Assembly (NCBI RefSeq): GCF_029207735.1
Contig: NZ_CP104395.1
Span: 186,001-250,000 of the forward strand
Origin: Candidatus Nanohalococcus occultus
Lineage (GTDB): Archaea > Nanohalarchaeota > Nanosalinia > Nanosalinales > Nanosalinaceae
DNA length: 64,000 nt
Direction of reading: 5' to 3'
Shown here: piece after piece, positions 15,217-22,725 of the stretch
Layout of the letters: each line of letters begins with the position of its first letter
Numbering within the stretch: the first letter of the stretch is position 1
Program-made: the position numbers and the translations under genes
The notes under the pieces: generated by a model
Database searches by the model: none
Told to the model about the DNA's origin: nothing
Seen by the model: the letters and a program-made list of their open reading frames with translations, nothing else

Positions 15217-17130
15217 GTGTCAGTGGACTTAAGAAGAACGCTTCCTGATGAATTACTAGATAGAATGCAGTTAGGCACCATAGAAGGAGAAGTAGATACC
15301 TCGGCATTCAAGTTTAGAGCGGTTGAAGACGTTGGAAAGTTCGACTTCGTATCCGTCAAATCCAACGAACGCTGGATACTTGCACAGGTAGAAGAAGTAA
15401 CCAAAAAACCTGATGGGGAAACCCTCGCAGAAGCCAACATCATCGGCTACAGAGACAAAGGACTGACCAAAGCACCGCGCCAGGTCATCGAACCAGACTC
15501 TATAGTATACGAGGCCGACCAGGAACTGATCGCAGAAACACTTGGTTTAGAGGACGCAGGACTGGGAATCGGAAACCTAGAGACCAACCCTGACATCGAT
15601 ATCTTCGTGGATGAAAGCGATTTCTACAAGCACTTTGCGGTCCTAGCACAGACAGGAGCAGGTAAATCATACTTAACAGGTGTACTAACCGAGGAACTGC
15701 TTGAACAGGAGTTTCCGATACTTATACTTGATCCTCACGGCGAGTACTCTTCGCTTGAAATCCCGAACCCTGAACGAAGCGAAGGAGCAAAAGGATACGA
15801 CGTCAGAGAGTTTTCCCCAAACACGGATGTAAACAGCGAGGCAATGCCTCTACGTTTCTCATCGGTTAACATGGAGAAAAAAGAGCTGCTCGAAGTCATA
15901 CCGGATTCTCTAACCAACTCACAGATGGGCGTACTCTACAACGCCTTGAAACGGCTGAGAGAGAAAGGAGATGACTACACATTAAACGATATCATGGATG
16001 CGGTCTCACAGGAGGATTCGACCGCTAAATGGAATCTCTTGAACTCCATGGAACAGATTGAGGAAAGCGGGCTTTTCTCCGAGACTCCTACGAACCTCAA
16101 AGACTTGCTTGAACCGGGAAGAGCCACTATAATCAACTTGAAAGCTGTTGAGCCTGAGGCAACTGAGATGACGGCTTACTTGCTTGCGAAAAGACTTTTC
16201 GATCTCCGTAAGCGGGATAGGGTTCCGCCGTTTGTCATGCTGATGGAGGAGGCTCATAACTTCGCTCCTGAACAGGGATTCGGTAAGGCGCTTTCAAGCG
16301 AGATTTTACGTAAGATTGCCTCGGAGGGACGTAAGTTCGGGCTTGGAATCGGAGTTGTGTCTCAGCGACCGGCCCGGATCGATAAAAACGTCTTATCACA
16401 GTGTAACACGCAGTTCATACTACGTGTATCGAACCCTAACGACATTAAAGCAATCTCGAAGTCTTTCGAAGGAGTGACTTCGGAGGTCGAGTCAATGATT
16501 ACATCTCTGCCGCCCGGAGTCTGTTTCGTTCTAGGAAACGAGTATCCGGTCATGACACAGGTACGTCAGAGGTACTCGAAGCACGGCGGTACAACTCAGA
16601 CAGCTGAAGACTACGAGCAGAAAATCACTGTGGACTGTTACCTGCCTCAGGAAGATATCGATACGGTCAGACAGAAACGTGACGGAGATTACACGATTGC
16701 CTACTATCCTCTCTACCATCTTGAAACGGATGATGTTGAAATCCTGGTTGACGGGGTTGAAGGCGATGTTAAAGCTGAGAGAAAGAAGCCTTCGGGTCTG
16801 GAAAAACAGGTGTTGGAAAAGCTACGGAACGGCTTGGAAAAATCCGAGATCGTAAACGAGATCGATATGACCTTAACCAAGATGTCTTCCATCCAGGAAA
16901 GTCTGGTTGAGAAGGGCTTGGTTCATGAAGACCGATTTGAGCCGAAGGAATCGGTTCTAGACGTCGATCTGGTCGAACGTGATGCGACAGAACCGGAGCT
17001 TATAGACTACAAGATCGATGAGAAAACAGCGAGAAACCATCTTGAAGGCGCTAAGGTTAGAAAGCTTCGTTATCCTTACTATTCGAGCGGTGATTCAGTT
17101 TATGACCCTATACTGAACAAACAGCTCTGA
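15217..17130 (+). CDS. HerA-like hexameric DNA-pumping ATPase (DUF87/HAS-barrel)
   Basis: A 637-residue ATPase of the HerA/FtsK superfamily. An N-terminal HAS-barrel-like region (LGTIEGEVDTSAFKF) is followed by Walker A AQTGAGKS (residues 144-151), ILDPHGEYSS, Walker B VMLMEEAHNF (about 343), and the sensor/arginine-finger region GVVSQRPARIDKNVLSQCNTQ, all typical of HerA. HerA proteins work with the NurA nuclease in end resection; no nurA is next to this gene. The C-terminal 200 residues carry an extra helical, winged-helix-like part (EKQVLEKLRNGLEKSEIVNEI). The listed start is GTG; an internal ATG at 15265 (MQLGTIEGE) is equally likely because the barrel begins there and the upstream TTTAAA belongs to the divergent gene. 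Unlike the HerA-like gene at 60-63 kb, it has no intein. Confidence 0.9.
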   Translation: MSVDLRRTLPDELLDRMQLGTIEGEVDTSAFKFRAVEDVGKFDFVSVKSNERWILAQVEEVTKKPDGETLAEANIIGYRDKGLTKAPRQVIEPDSIVYEADQELIAETLGLEDAGLGIGNLETNPDIDIFVDESDFYKHFAVLAQTGAGKSYLTGVLTEELLEQEFPILILDPHGEYSSLEIPNPERSEGAKGYDVREFSPNTDVNSEAMPLRFSSVNMEKKELLEVIPDSLTNSQMGVLYNALKRLREKGDDYTLNDIMDAVSQEDSTAKWNLLNSMEQIEESGLFSETPTNLKDLLEPGRATIINLKAVEPEATEMTAYLLAKRLFDLRKRDRVPPFVMLMEEAHNFAPEQGFGKALSSEILRKIASEGRKFGLGIGVVSQRPARIDKNVLSQCNTQFILRVSNPNDIKAISKSFEGVTSEVESMITSLPPGVCFVLGNEYPVMTQVRQRYSKHGGTTQTAEDYEQKITVDCYLPQEDIDTVRQKRDGDYTIAYYPLYHLETDDVEILVDGVEGDVKAERKKPSGLEKQVLEKLRNGLEKSEIVNEIDMTLTKMSSIQESLVEKGLVHEDRFEPKESVLDVDLVERDATEPELIDYKIDEKTARNHLEGAKVRKLRYPYYSSGDSVYDPILNKQL

Positions 17131-17140
17131 ACCGGGTCGG

Positions 17141-17148
17141 TTTTAAAG
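17141..17148 (+). promoter_or_regulatory. TATA-like element for tRNA-Val
   Basis: TTTTAAAG is centred about 34 nt before the first tRNA base, a normal distance for an archaeal tRNA promoter with a few 5' leader bases. Confidence 0.5.
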
Positions 17149-17177
17149 TGTTGCGTGGAATATTTTTGATGATCGTA

Positions 17178-17322
17178 GGGTTCATGGTCTAGTTGGTTAT
17201 GACGTCGCCCTTACAGCCATTTTCAGGTATGTGAGAGATAGGTTTTCGACCTATCCGGAGGATCGCAGCCTGATCGTTGGCAGGCTAGGCGAAGATCCCC
17301 AGTTCGAATCTGGGTGAACCCA
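17178..17322 (+). tRNA. tRNA-Val (anticodon UAC) with intron
   Basis: The acceptor stem GGGTTCA pairs with TGAACCC, the D-arm is GTCTAGTTGGTTATGAC, the anticodon stem TCGCC (17205-17209) pairs with GGCGA (17288-17292), and the T-arm CCCAG-TTCGAAT-CTGGG is canonical. The anticodon loop contains TAC at 17212-17214, giving tRNA-Val. A 71-nt intron separates position 37 from 38. The discriminator A is at 17322 and CCA is not encoded. Confidence 0.93.
17216..17286 (+). other. tRNA-Val intron (71 nt)
   Basis: The intron is inserted after tRNA position 37, the canonical archaeal site. Near the exon junctions AGCC (17215-17218) and GGCT (17283-17286) can form the central helix of a bulge-helix-bulge substrate for the tRNA splicing endonuclease. 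Inside is a perfect 7-bp hairpin, GATAGGT/ACCTATC, with a TTTCG loop. No open frame or C/D guide is evident in it. Confidence 0.85.
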
Positions 17323-17417
17323 TGTATTTGACAGCGATTGCCGGAGTCAATCAATCCGCGAATCTTGTTGTCACCAACAGGTACTTAAGACTTGATCAGG
17401 GTTGTCTATATACAAGA

Positions 17418-17425
17418 CTTAAACG
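17418..17425 (+). promoter_or_regulatory. TATA-like element for pth2
   Basis: CTTAAACG lies 26-33 nt before the ATG at 17451 and supports that start as a leaderless one. Confidence 0.45.
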
Positions 17426-17450
17426 CCGTAGTTACAAAACCTTCCAATAT

Positions 17451-17792
17451 ATGACTGCTTACAAACAAGCCATCGTACTGAGAGAGGATATTGAAATGTC
17501 GACTGGGAAAATGATAGCACAGGCATGTCATGCGTCATTAAAGGCTTATAAGAGAACTGACAGCTCGATCAGCGAAGCATGGGAGTCAGCAGGCGCGAAA
17601 AAGATTGCTTTGAAGTCTGATGATCTTGAAAGCCTTGAAAGGAAGGCCAAACAGAACAATATTTCGGCCGCGGCCGTGAGAGACGCTGGAATGACCGAAG
17701 TGCCTCCGAACACTTTGACGGCCGTAGGAATTGGGCCTGCCGAGGAGGCAAAAATAGATACTGTTACAGGAGAACTGGAGTTGATTAACTGA
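17451..17792 (+). CDS. pth2: Peptidyl-tRNA hydrolase, Pth2 type
   Basis: A 113-residue archaeal/eukaryotic-type enzyme that releases peptides from stalled or dropped-off peptidyl-tRNA. Family signatures are KQAIVLREDIEMSTGKMIAQACHAS near the N-terminus (given here as two halves: KQAIVLRED and STGKMIAQACHAS), AAAVRDAGMTEVPPNT, and the C-terminal TAVGIGPA segment. The ATG at 17451 matches the family start. An upstream frame beginning at the tRNA discriminator base would add 43 unconserved residues and is rejected. truD follows directly, so this is a translation/RNA-modification pair beside tRNA-Val. Confidence 0.95.
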   Translation: MTAYKQAIVLREDIEMSTGKMIAQACHASLKAYKRTDSSISEAWESAGAKKIALKSDDLESLERKAKQNNISAAAVRDAGMTEVPPNTLTAVGIGPAEEAKIDTVTGELELIN

Positions 17793-18947
17793 ATGATGGA
17801 ACAAATGGACTGGGAGTATTACACTGGAAAACCGGGTATTGGCGGAGAGCTTAAAGAACAGGTCGATGACTTCGTCGTCCAAGAGCTTTCGAACCACGAG
17901 CTGGACGAAGACGGCGATCACCTGATAGTCCAGCTCCGCAAACAGAACATGACTACGATGGATGCGGTCAATACCCTTTCTAACATGCTACATATCTCGA
18001 AGGACAGGATCGGTTACGCAGGCAACAAGGACAAGAGAGCTATAACCGAACAGTACATCTCAATTCAGGGTGTATCGGAGGAAGACGTTCGGCAGATCTT
18101 CACCGACGAGTTCGAACTCGAGGTTGTCGGTAAAAACGGATACATAGGACTAGGGAACCTGGAGGCAAACAGGTTCGAAATAACTATAAGAGATCTTAAC
18201 CTTCCGCAAGATGATATCAAGCGGAGAACGGAGAGCATTGTAGAGGATCTCGACGGTAAGTTCCCGAATTACTTTGGACGGCAGCGTTTCGGAAGCTCCC
18301 GTCCTATAACACATCAGGTCGGCCGGCTAATTCTGAAAGGAGAGTTTGAAGAAGCTGTCTGGACTTATATCGCAAAACCTTACGACCAAGAATACTCTTC
18401 AATCCGGAAGGTCAGAGAGGAGCTTTGGGACACAAGGCAGGTAGAAGACGCCGCCGAAAAGTTCCCAAAACAGTACCGGTACGAGAAAGCACTTCTTTAC
18501 CACCTGACGAAGAACCCGGAGGATTACAAGGGTGCGATCAAGAGACTGCCTGAAGGACTTCAGCAGCTTTTCATTCATGCCTACCAGTCATGGGTTTTCA
18601 ACCGCGCGCTTTCCAAACTTCTGGAAGACGACTGGTACGATGAAAAGTACGAAATCCCGCTGGTAGGGTACAAAACCGATCTGAAGGACAACAAGCCGGA
18701 AAACATAATCAAAGAAGTTCTCGAACAGGAAGGAGTATCTCAGGAGGACTTCCGGCTTCAAGAGATGCCGGAGCTTAGAAGCGAAGGTAGTTACCGAAGA
18801 GCTTTCGGAGACTTCAGGAAGTTCAGTGTCTTGGAAACCGATGAAGACGATCTGAACATGTCGAAGAACAAGGAACGCGTCAAGTTCGATCTTCCGAAAG
18901 GATCATACGCCACGGTAATGCTCCGTGAGATAATGAAGAACAACTGA
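17793..18947 (+). CDS. truD: tRNA pseudouridine(13) synthase TruD
   Basis: A 384-residue pseudouridine synthase that converts U13 in tRNA (and the equivalent tRNA-Tyr site in some archaea). The catalytic Asp is in GYAGNKDKRAITEQ (near residue 80). Other TruD segments are EQVDDFVVQEL, FPNYFGRQRFGSSRPITHQVG, and a C-terminal QRSYRRAFG-type region here reading GSYRRAFGDFRKF. The start codon immediately follows the pth2 stop. GT2 follows 17 nt later in the same direction. Confidence 0.95.
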   Translation: MMEQMDWEYYTGKPGIGGELKEQVDDFVVQELSNHELDEDGDHLIVQLRKQNMTTMDAVNTLSNMLHISKDRIGYAGNKDKRAITEQYISIQGVSEEDVRQIFTDEFELEVVGKNGYIGLGNLEANRFEITIRDLNLPQDDIKRRTESIVEDLDGKFPNYFGRQRFGSSRPITHQVGRLILKGEFEEAVWTYIAKPYDQEYSSIRKVREELWDTRQVEDAAEKFPKQYRYEKALLYHLTKNPEDYKGAIKRLPEGLQQLFIHAYQSWVFNRALSKLLEDDWYDEKYEIPLVGYKTDLKDNKPENIIKEVLEQEGVSQEDFRLQEMPELRSEGSYRRAFGDFRKFSVLETDEDDLNMSKNKERVKFDLPKGSYATVMLREIMKNN

Positions 18948-18964
18948 ACGGAGTTACGGAGAGA

Positions 18965-20200
18965 ATGGGACTTCTTACTTTGACGCTGGCGTTCGCACTG
19001 ATAGGTTCTTCAGTGTTTTTCGCCGCCTTCTACATCAGCGTTTTCCTGAATGATGAATCCAAGTACTCGGAAACAGTTTCTCTAGACAGTTATCCCAAGC
19101 TGACTATCGTCATGCCGGCTTTCAACGAGGAAGGAGTTGTCAGGACAAGTCTTTCCGCTGTACAGAACCTTGATTATCCTAACTACGAGGTTAAGTTCGT
19201 TGACGATGGTTCAACAGATGGCACACTTGAGATAGCCAAAGAAATGATCGATGAATCAATAACAGAGATTATCGAAAGCTCTGAGAACGAAGGTAAAGCA
19301 GCTGCGCTCAACAAAGGTCTTGATTCGACTGATTCGGAATACATGGTGGTGGTGGATGCTGATTCAAAGGTAGATGGCCCATTACTGAAGGAAGCAGTAG
19401 AGACAATCGAGGTTGATTCTAACATTGGCGCAGTGATATCTGCGATAATGCCTCTTAACAGCAATACCTTGGTTCGACGGCTCCAGGTCGTAGAGTACCG
19501 TTTAAGGGATTTCTACAGGAATCTGATGGCTGATGTGCAGATCCTTGATGTGACTCCTGGTGCTTTCTCAATGTATAGAACCCGTGATCTAAACGATATA
19601 GGAGGTTTCGACGTCGGAAACCTGACAGAAGACCTTGAAATGGCATGGAGTCTACGTAAACACGGCAGAGATATTGAAATGGTTAGAAAAAAACGTTCTT
19701 ACACAGAGCTTCCTGGAACTTTGAAAGGGCTACATAATCAGAGGGTTAGATGGGCCAGAGGCCACATACAGAATCTCTTCAAGCACAAGGATATGTTTTT
19801 CAACAGTCGGTATGGCTGGTTCGGACTTTTCCATATGCCAGCTACCACGATGTTCGCAGGATTTTCCATCCTCGGATTCGTCATGGTTTTATGGGGTCTC
19901 GGCGAACAGGCCTACAACTTATTTATCACGTTCTCGTCTGTAGGTTTCAAAATGCCGAGCCTTGAGTTCAGTTTGGTTAGATGGCTTCTGGCGCTGGACA
20001 TGAAAGTTTACGTGCCTCTAGCCTCCAGTCTAGGTCTGACAGCGTATATAATGACTAAGGCATACCAAGGATTCGGTGAAGATGTCAAACACCCGGTTGC
20101 ATTGGCTGTTTACTTTTTCGGTTACTTCATGATTAAACCGGTCTTTTGGATTTCGGCTATTTTAAAAGAGCTGCTACGGACTAAAAGAACATGGACCTAG
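18965..20200 (+). CDS. Membrane-bound family 2 glycosyltransferase
   Basis: A 411-residue protein with one N-terminal helix, a GT-A domain and about three C-terminal membrane helices, as in processive or NAG-type transferases. Motifs: LTIVMPAFNEE, DDGSTDGT (80-87), metal-binding VVVDADSK (DxD, 131-133), LTEDLEMAW and QRVRWARGH (QxxRW, near 258). QxxRW with TED suggests a polymerising inverting enzyme on the cytoplasmic face. Its product could be an extracellular polysaccharide or glycan for the surface proteins encoded downstream (inference). GGAG lies 7 nt before the ATG. The 3' end overlaps the next gene by 10 nt. Confidence 0.92.
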   Translation: MGLLTLTLAFALIGSSVFFAAFYISVFLNDESKYSETVSLDSYPKLTIVMPAFNEEGVVRTSLSAVQNLDYPNYEVKFVDDGSTDGTLEIAKEMIDESITEIIESSENEGKAAALNKGLDSTDSEYMVVVDADSKVDGPLLKEAVETIEVDSNIGAVISAIMPLNSNTLVRRLQVVEYRLRDFYRNLMADVQILDVTPGAFSMYRTRDLNDIGGFDVGNLTEDLEMAWSLRKHGRDIEMVRKKRSYTELPGTLKGLHNQRVRWARGHIQNLFKHKDMFFNSRYGWFGLFHMPATTMFAGFSILGFVMVLWGLGEQAYNLFITFSSVGFKMPSLEFSLVRWLLALDMKVYVPLASSLGLTAYIMTKAYQGFGEDVKHPVALAVYFFGYFMIKPVFWISAILKELLRTKRTWT

Positions 20201-20832
20201 TTGAGTCTTCTCTGTTGAAAGCGACGGCTGCGATGGTCGTTGTTTTAGCAGTAGGGATCCTAGCTGGACTAGCTATGGATGAGGCAAGGACTGATTTTTT
20301 GAGAGATGAGATAAGAGATACCGAGCTACAGACAGAGACTTTTCTTGTAACCCAGCAGTATCTCCGTAACTCCAGTAACAACTACTGTGGGGTTATGTCC
20401 GATAGGATTCCGGAGATTGCGGATAAAAACGCACAGATCGGCCGTGATCTAGAAGAGTTCAGCAGTAAAAGCATCGGTCAGAAAGATGAATACCAGTACC
20501 TCACGAACAAGTACTACATAAACGAGTTAAGGCTGTATGTAATGTTACAGAACTATAACGCTCGTTGTGACGCCGATGCGAACGCGATAATGTTTTTCTT
20601 CGACGGCAGCATGGATTCAAAGAGACAGGGTGCGGTACTGACCGAGTACCGGGAAAACGTCGACAACCAGACCTACGTGTTCAGCTACAATATAGATGCG
20701 GATCATTCAGAGATCCTCGAAATGCTGAAAACAGACTATGAAGTACGGGACGGTCCGGTGATAGTTATTGATGGAAACGATGTCTACAGAGAGTACGTGC
20801 CTTTGAAACGTCTTAAACAGGTAATCGATTAG
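20191..20832 (+). CDS. Membrane-anchored thioredoxin-fold protein lacking CxxC
   Basis: A 213-residue protein with one N-terminal helix (AAMVVVLAVGILAGLAM), a helical middle with two Cys (NYCGVMS, NARCDAD), and a C-terminal thioredoxin-like fold: NAIMFFFDGSMDSKRQG, TYVFSYNIDA and DGPVIVIDGN with the cis-Pro position. The CxxC redox site of thioredoxin is replaced by DGSMDSK, so simple disulfide exchange is unlikely. It overlaps the GT2 gene by 10 nt, implying coupled expression. Its 3' end is convergent with and overlaps the regulator gene. The fold assignment rests on pattern only. Confidence 0.72.
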   Translation: MDLVESSLLKATAAMVVVLAVGILAGLAMDEARTDFLRDEIRDTELQTETFLVTQQYLRNSSNNYCGVMSDRIPEIADKNAQIGRDLEEFSSKSIGQKDEYQYLTNKYYINELRLYVMLQNYNARCDADANAIMFFFDGSMDSKRQGAVLTEYRENVDNQTYVFSYNIDADHSEILEMLKTDYEVRDGPVIVIDGNDVYREYVPLKRLKQVID

Positions 20833-21710
20833 AAACGGTAGTTCTTCCTGATTGAAACCCGGTTGCTTCGCCCTTCCTTTTCCTTCCGGACAACCTCTTT
20901 TTCCACTAGACTGGAGACAGTACCGGATATCTTGGCCTTTGAGTAATCCATCTGACTAACCAGATCCTTCTGAAGCATAGAGCCTTCATTATCTCTCAAG
21001 AGTTCGATTACCTCTCTTTCATCGTCCTCAAGTTTCTCGTATACTGAATCAAGATCTTCCTCCCTCAGCTTCCTAATACCGAAGTATCCGGCAAGTAAAA
21101 TTAGAGATATAACTACTAGCGCACCAAGAAGTTCTAGAATGCGGTTACCGCCCTGTGTGCCTTGGTAGGTGATCTTATGATCGCTACTTGTCCCTAGCTC
21201 AGGGTTTTCACTCCATTTCACGCTAATTCTCTGGCCGTCCGTACTTATCTCTGCGTTCGAGGGCTGTACGGAAGCGTTTCCGTCTGATGGAGCCAGGATG
21301 TCTCCACGAGGTAAAAGCACTGTTAAAGTATAGTTTCTGGTCGGTCTGATGAAGTTCTCTTCCAAACTGAACTCTCTGGTATTTCCGTTGTAACGTACGA
21401 GATCCGGGGAGCTGTACGAAATATGGGCGGTAAAGTTGTTTTTAGCCGAGGTCTCACAGCTTATCTGGTTGTTTGACTCCGAGGAATATACCTGGCAGTC
21501 AAGCTCCTTGCCGTCCACAGTCACCGAAAGATCCTCGATCTCTTTGTATGTAAAATAAGTCAGCCGTGAAGAGGTCAGTTCCTCTACATGTAGCTCGATG
21601 TTTACCTCAGAACTCTCCAGATCGACTGAAACTGCTTCCGTCCCGATAGTCGTAGCTGTAGCCGAGCTAACAAGCAGGGTTAAAACTACTGCTACGAACA
21701 GCTTTCTCAT
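20829..21710 (-). CDS. Membrane-anchored winged-helix regulator with extracellular sensor domain
   Basis: A 293-residue protein with a signal sequence (MRKLFVAVVLTLLVSSATA), an external beta-rich domain of about 170 residues with N-glycosylation sequons and two Cys, one membrane helix (ILELLGALVVISLILLAGYF), and a cytoplasmic C-terminal winged helix (DDEREVIELLRDNEGSMLQKDL..., SKAKISGTVSSLVEKEVV). The layout matches archaeal DUF4897/DUF7343-type membrane regulators that probably sense the envelope and bind DNA. TATA-like GTATATAACC is 27 nt upstream. Surrounding secreted-protein genes are plausible targets (inference). Confidence 0.85.
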   Translation of the reverse strand: MRKLFVAVVLTLLVSSATATTIGTEAVSVDLESSEVNIELHVEELTSSRLTYFTYKEIEDLSVTVDGKELDCQVYSSESNNQISCETSAKNNFTAHISYSSPDLVRYNGNTREFSLEENFIRPTRNYTLTVLLPRGDILAPSDGNASVQPSNAEISTDGQRISVKWSENPELGTSSDHKITYQGTQGGNRILELLGALVVISLILLAGYFGIRKLREEDLDSVYEKLEDDEREVIELLRDNEGSMLQKDLVSQMDYSKAKISGTVSSLVEKEVVRKEKEGRSNRVSIRKNYRF

Positions 21711-21742
21711 ACAAAAATTGGCCTCTTTCAGGGTTATATACC

Positions 21743-22144
21743 TTATTCGTCCGATGCCCGGGAGATTAGCATTCCTCCGGCTCCAGAGTTCGCATACTGG
21801 TGCATAGTATCTACAACTTGCTGGAGGGACTCCTGAGCGTCCTTAAGATCCATGTTGATCTCGTCAGGTCCTTCAATCTGGACATAGGTAGGACCATAGT
21901 TGATAACGGTTTGAATCACCTTTGAGAAATCATCTATCTCCGTCCGGATCTCACATACCTGGGAGAAACCTTTTTCCAGTCCGGGATGAGGGTTTTCCAT
22001 CTCCGAGATCTCATCGAATGTCTTTTCCTTGATTTGAACTCCGTCGTCGCCGGAAAGCATTTCTATGTGGTCCTGAAGCGAGTTCTCAACTCCCTGTTTG
22101 TTGGGAGCAACGGCTTCAAAAACCATCCAGAGCTTGATTGTCAT
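21743..22144 (-). CDS. Conserved-looking hypothetical cytoplasmic protein
   Basis: A 133-residue soluble alpha/beta protein (TIKLWMVFEAVAPNK..., GPTYVQIEGPDEINMDL) with one Cys and a helical C-terminus (AQESLQQVVDTMHQYA). No catalytic motif is seen. A TTTTTAAA element (about 22165-22172) 25 nt upstream fits a leaderless start, and the gene is divergent from the 22225 gene. I do not recognise the family; it has the size and style of small conserved DPANN proteins. Confidence 0.65.
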   Translation of the reverse strand: MTIKLWMVFEAVAPNKQGVENSLQDHIEMLSGDDGVQIKEKTFDEISEMENPHPGLEKGFSQVCEIRTEIDDFSKVIQTVINYGPTYVQIEGPDEINMDLKDAQESLQQVVDTMHQYANSGAGGMLISRASDE

Positions 22145-22193
22145 AACAGAAGTTTCGAGCCGAGTTTTTAAACCGGTGACTGTTAGTTGATCG

Positions 22194-22203
22194 AATTTAA
22201 AAT
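22194..22203 (+). promoter_or_regulatory. TATA-like element for the 22225 gene
   Basis: AATTTAAAAT is centred 27 nt before the ATG at 22225, the leaderless distance. Confidence 0.5.
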
Positions 22204-22224
22204 GGATCGCTCCGCGGTTAACTT

Positions 22225-22692
22225 ATGAGCTGGAGAGAAACCGCAGAGAAAACAATCACTGAACTCAGGACTGACGGCCTTGAAGAGACAGTAAAGGACG
22301 TCGAAAGAAGCTATGTGATTGATCAGACCGAACTAGGTAAGATACTACTGATAGCATCGCTCTCTTTAATGGTCGCTTCCATTCCTTCTGCTATGACTCT
22401 TCAATCTGCTCAAGATGATATTAACGCCGTTAACCAGGACTTAGATGAGGTCCAAGGCGTCATAGGATCGGACAGGTTTCAATCAAGTATGGAAACCCTC
22501 CAGACTCGTATCGGCGGCGATCTGGGTAGAACCCTTGATCGGGTTACAGATGGTGTTGAGACAACGAACCAGAGCGTCCAGCAGCTTGAGTCAACACAGT
22601 CGAAACTTGAGGAAAACGCAGAAATCTACAGATGGCTGAGCTTGGTATCTATAATCGGAGTGATTTCGGGTATAGCCACTATCTATATCTAA
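22225..22692 (+). CDS. Two-helix membrane protein with external coiled coil
   Basis: A 155-residue protein with two membrane helices (ILLIASLSLMVASIPSAM near 40-57 and LVSIIGVISGIATIYI at the end) bracketing a roughly 80-residue helical segment rich in Gln, Thr and Asp (QSAQDDINAVNQDLDEVQ, TTNQSVQQLESTQSKLEEN). It resembles a hairpin-like signalling or scaffold protein; no family is recognised. A TATA-like element at the leaderless distance supports the start. It is followed by three surface-protein genes. Confidence 0.68.
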   Translation: MSWRETAEKTITELRTDGLEETVKDVERSYVIDQTELGKILLIASLSLMVASIPSAMTLQSAQDDINAVNQDLDEVQGVIGSDRFQSSMETLQTRIGGDLGRTLDRVTDGVETTNQSVQQLESTQSKLEENAEIYRWLSLVSIIGVISGIATIYI

Positions 22693-22725
22693 AGCATTTA
22701 TTCGAGCTTCCGGAAGAATGTAAGT

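Noticed and set aside
17322-17450. An upstream in-frame ATG at the tRNA-Val discriminator base would extend Pth2 by 43 residues.
   Set aside because: The extension is not Pth2-like and begins inside the tRNA. The ATG at 17451 matches the family start and has a TATA-like element at the right distance.
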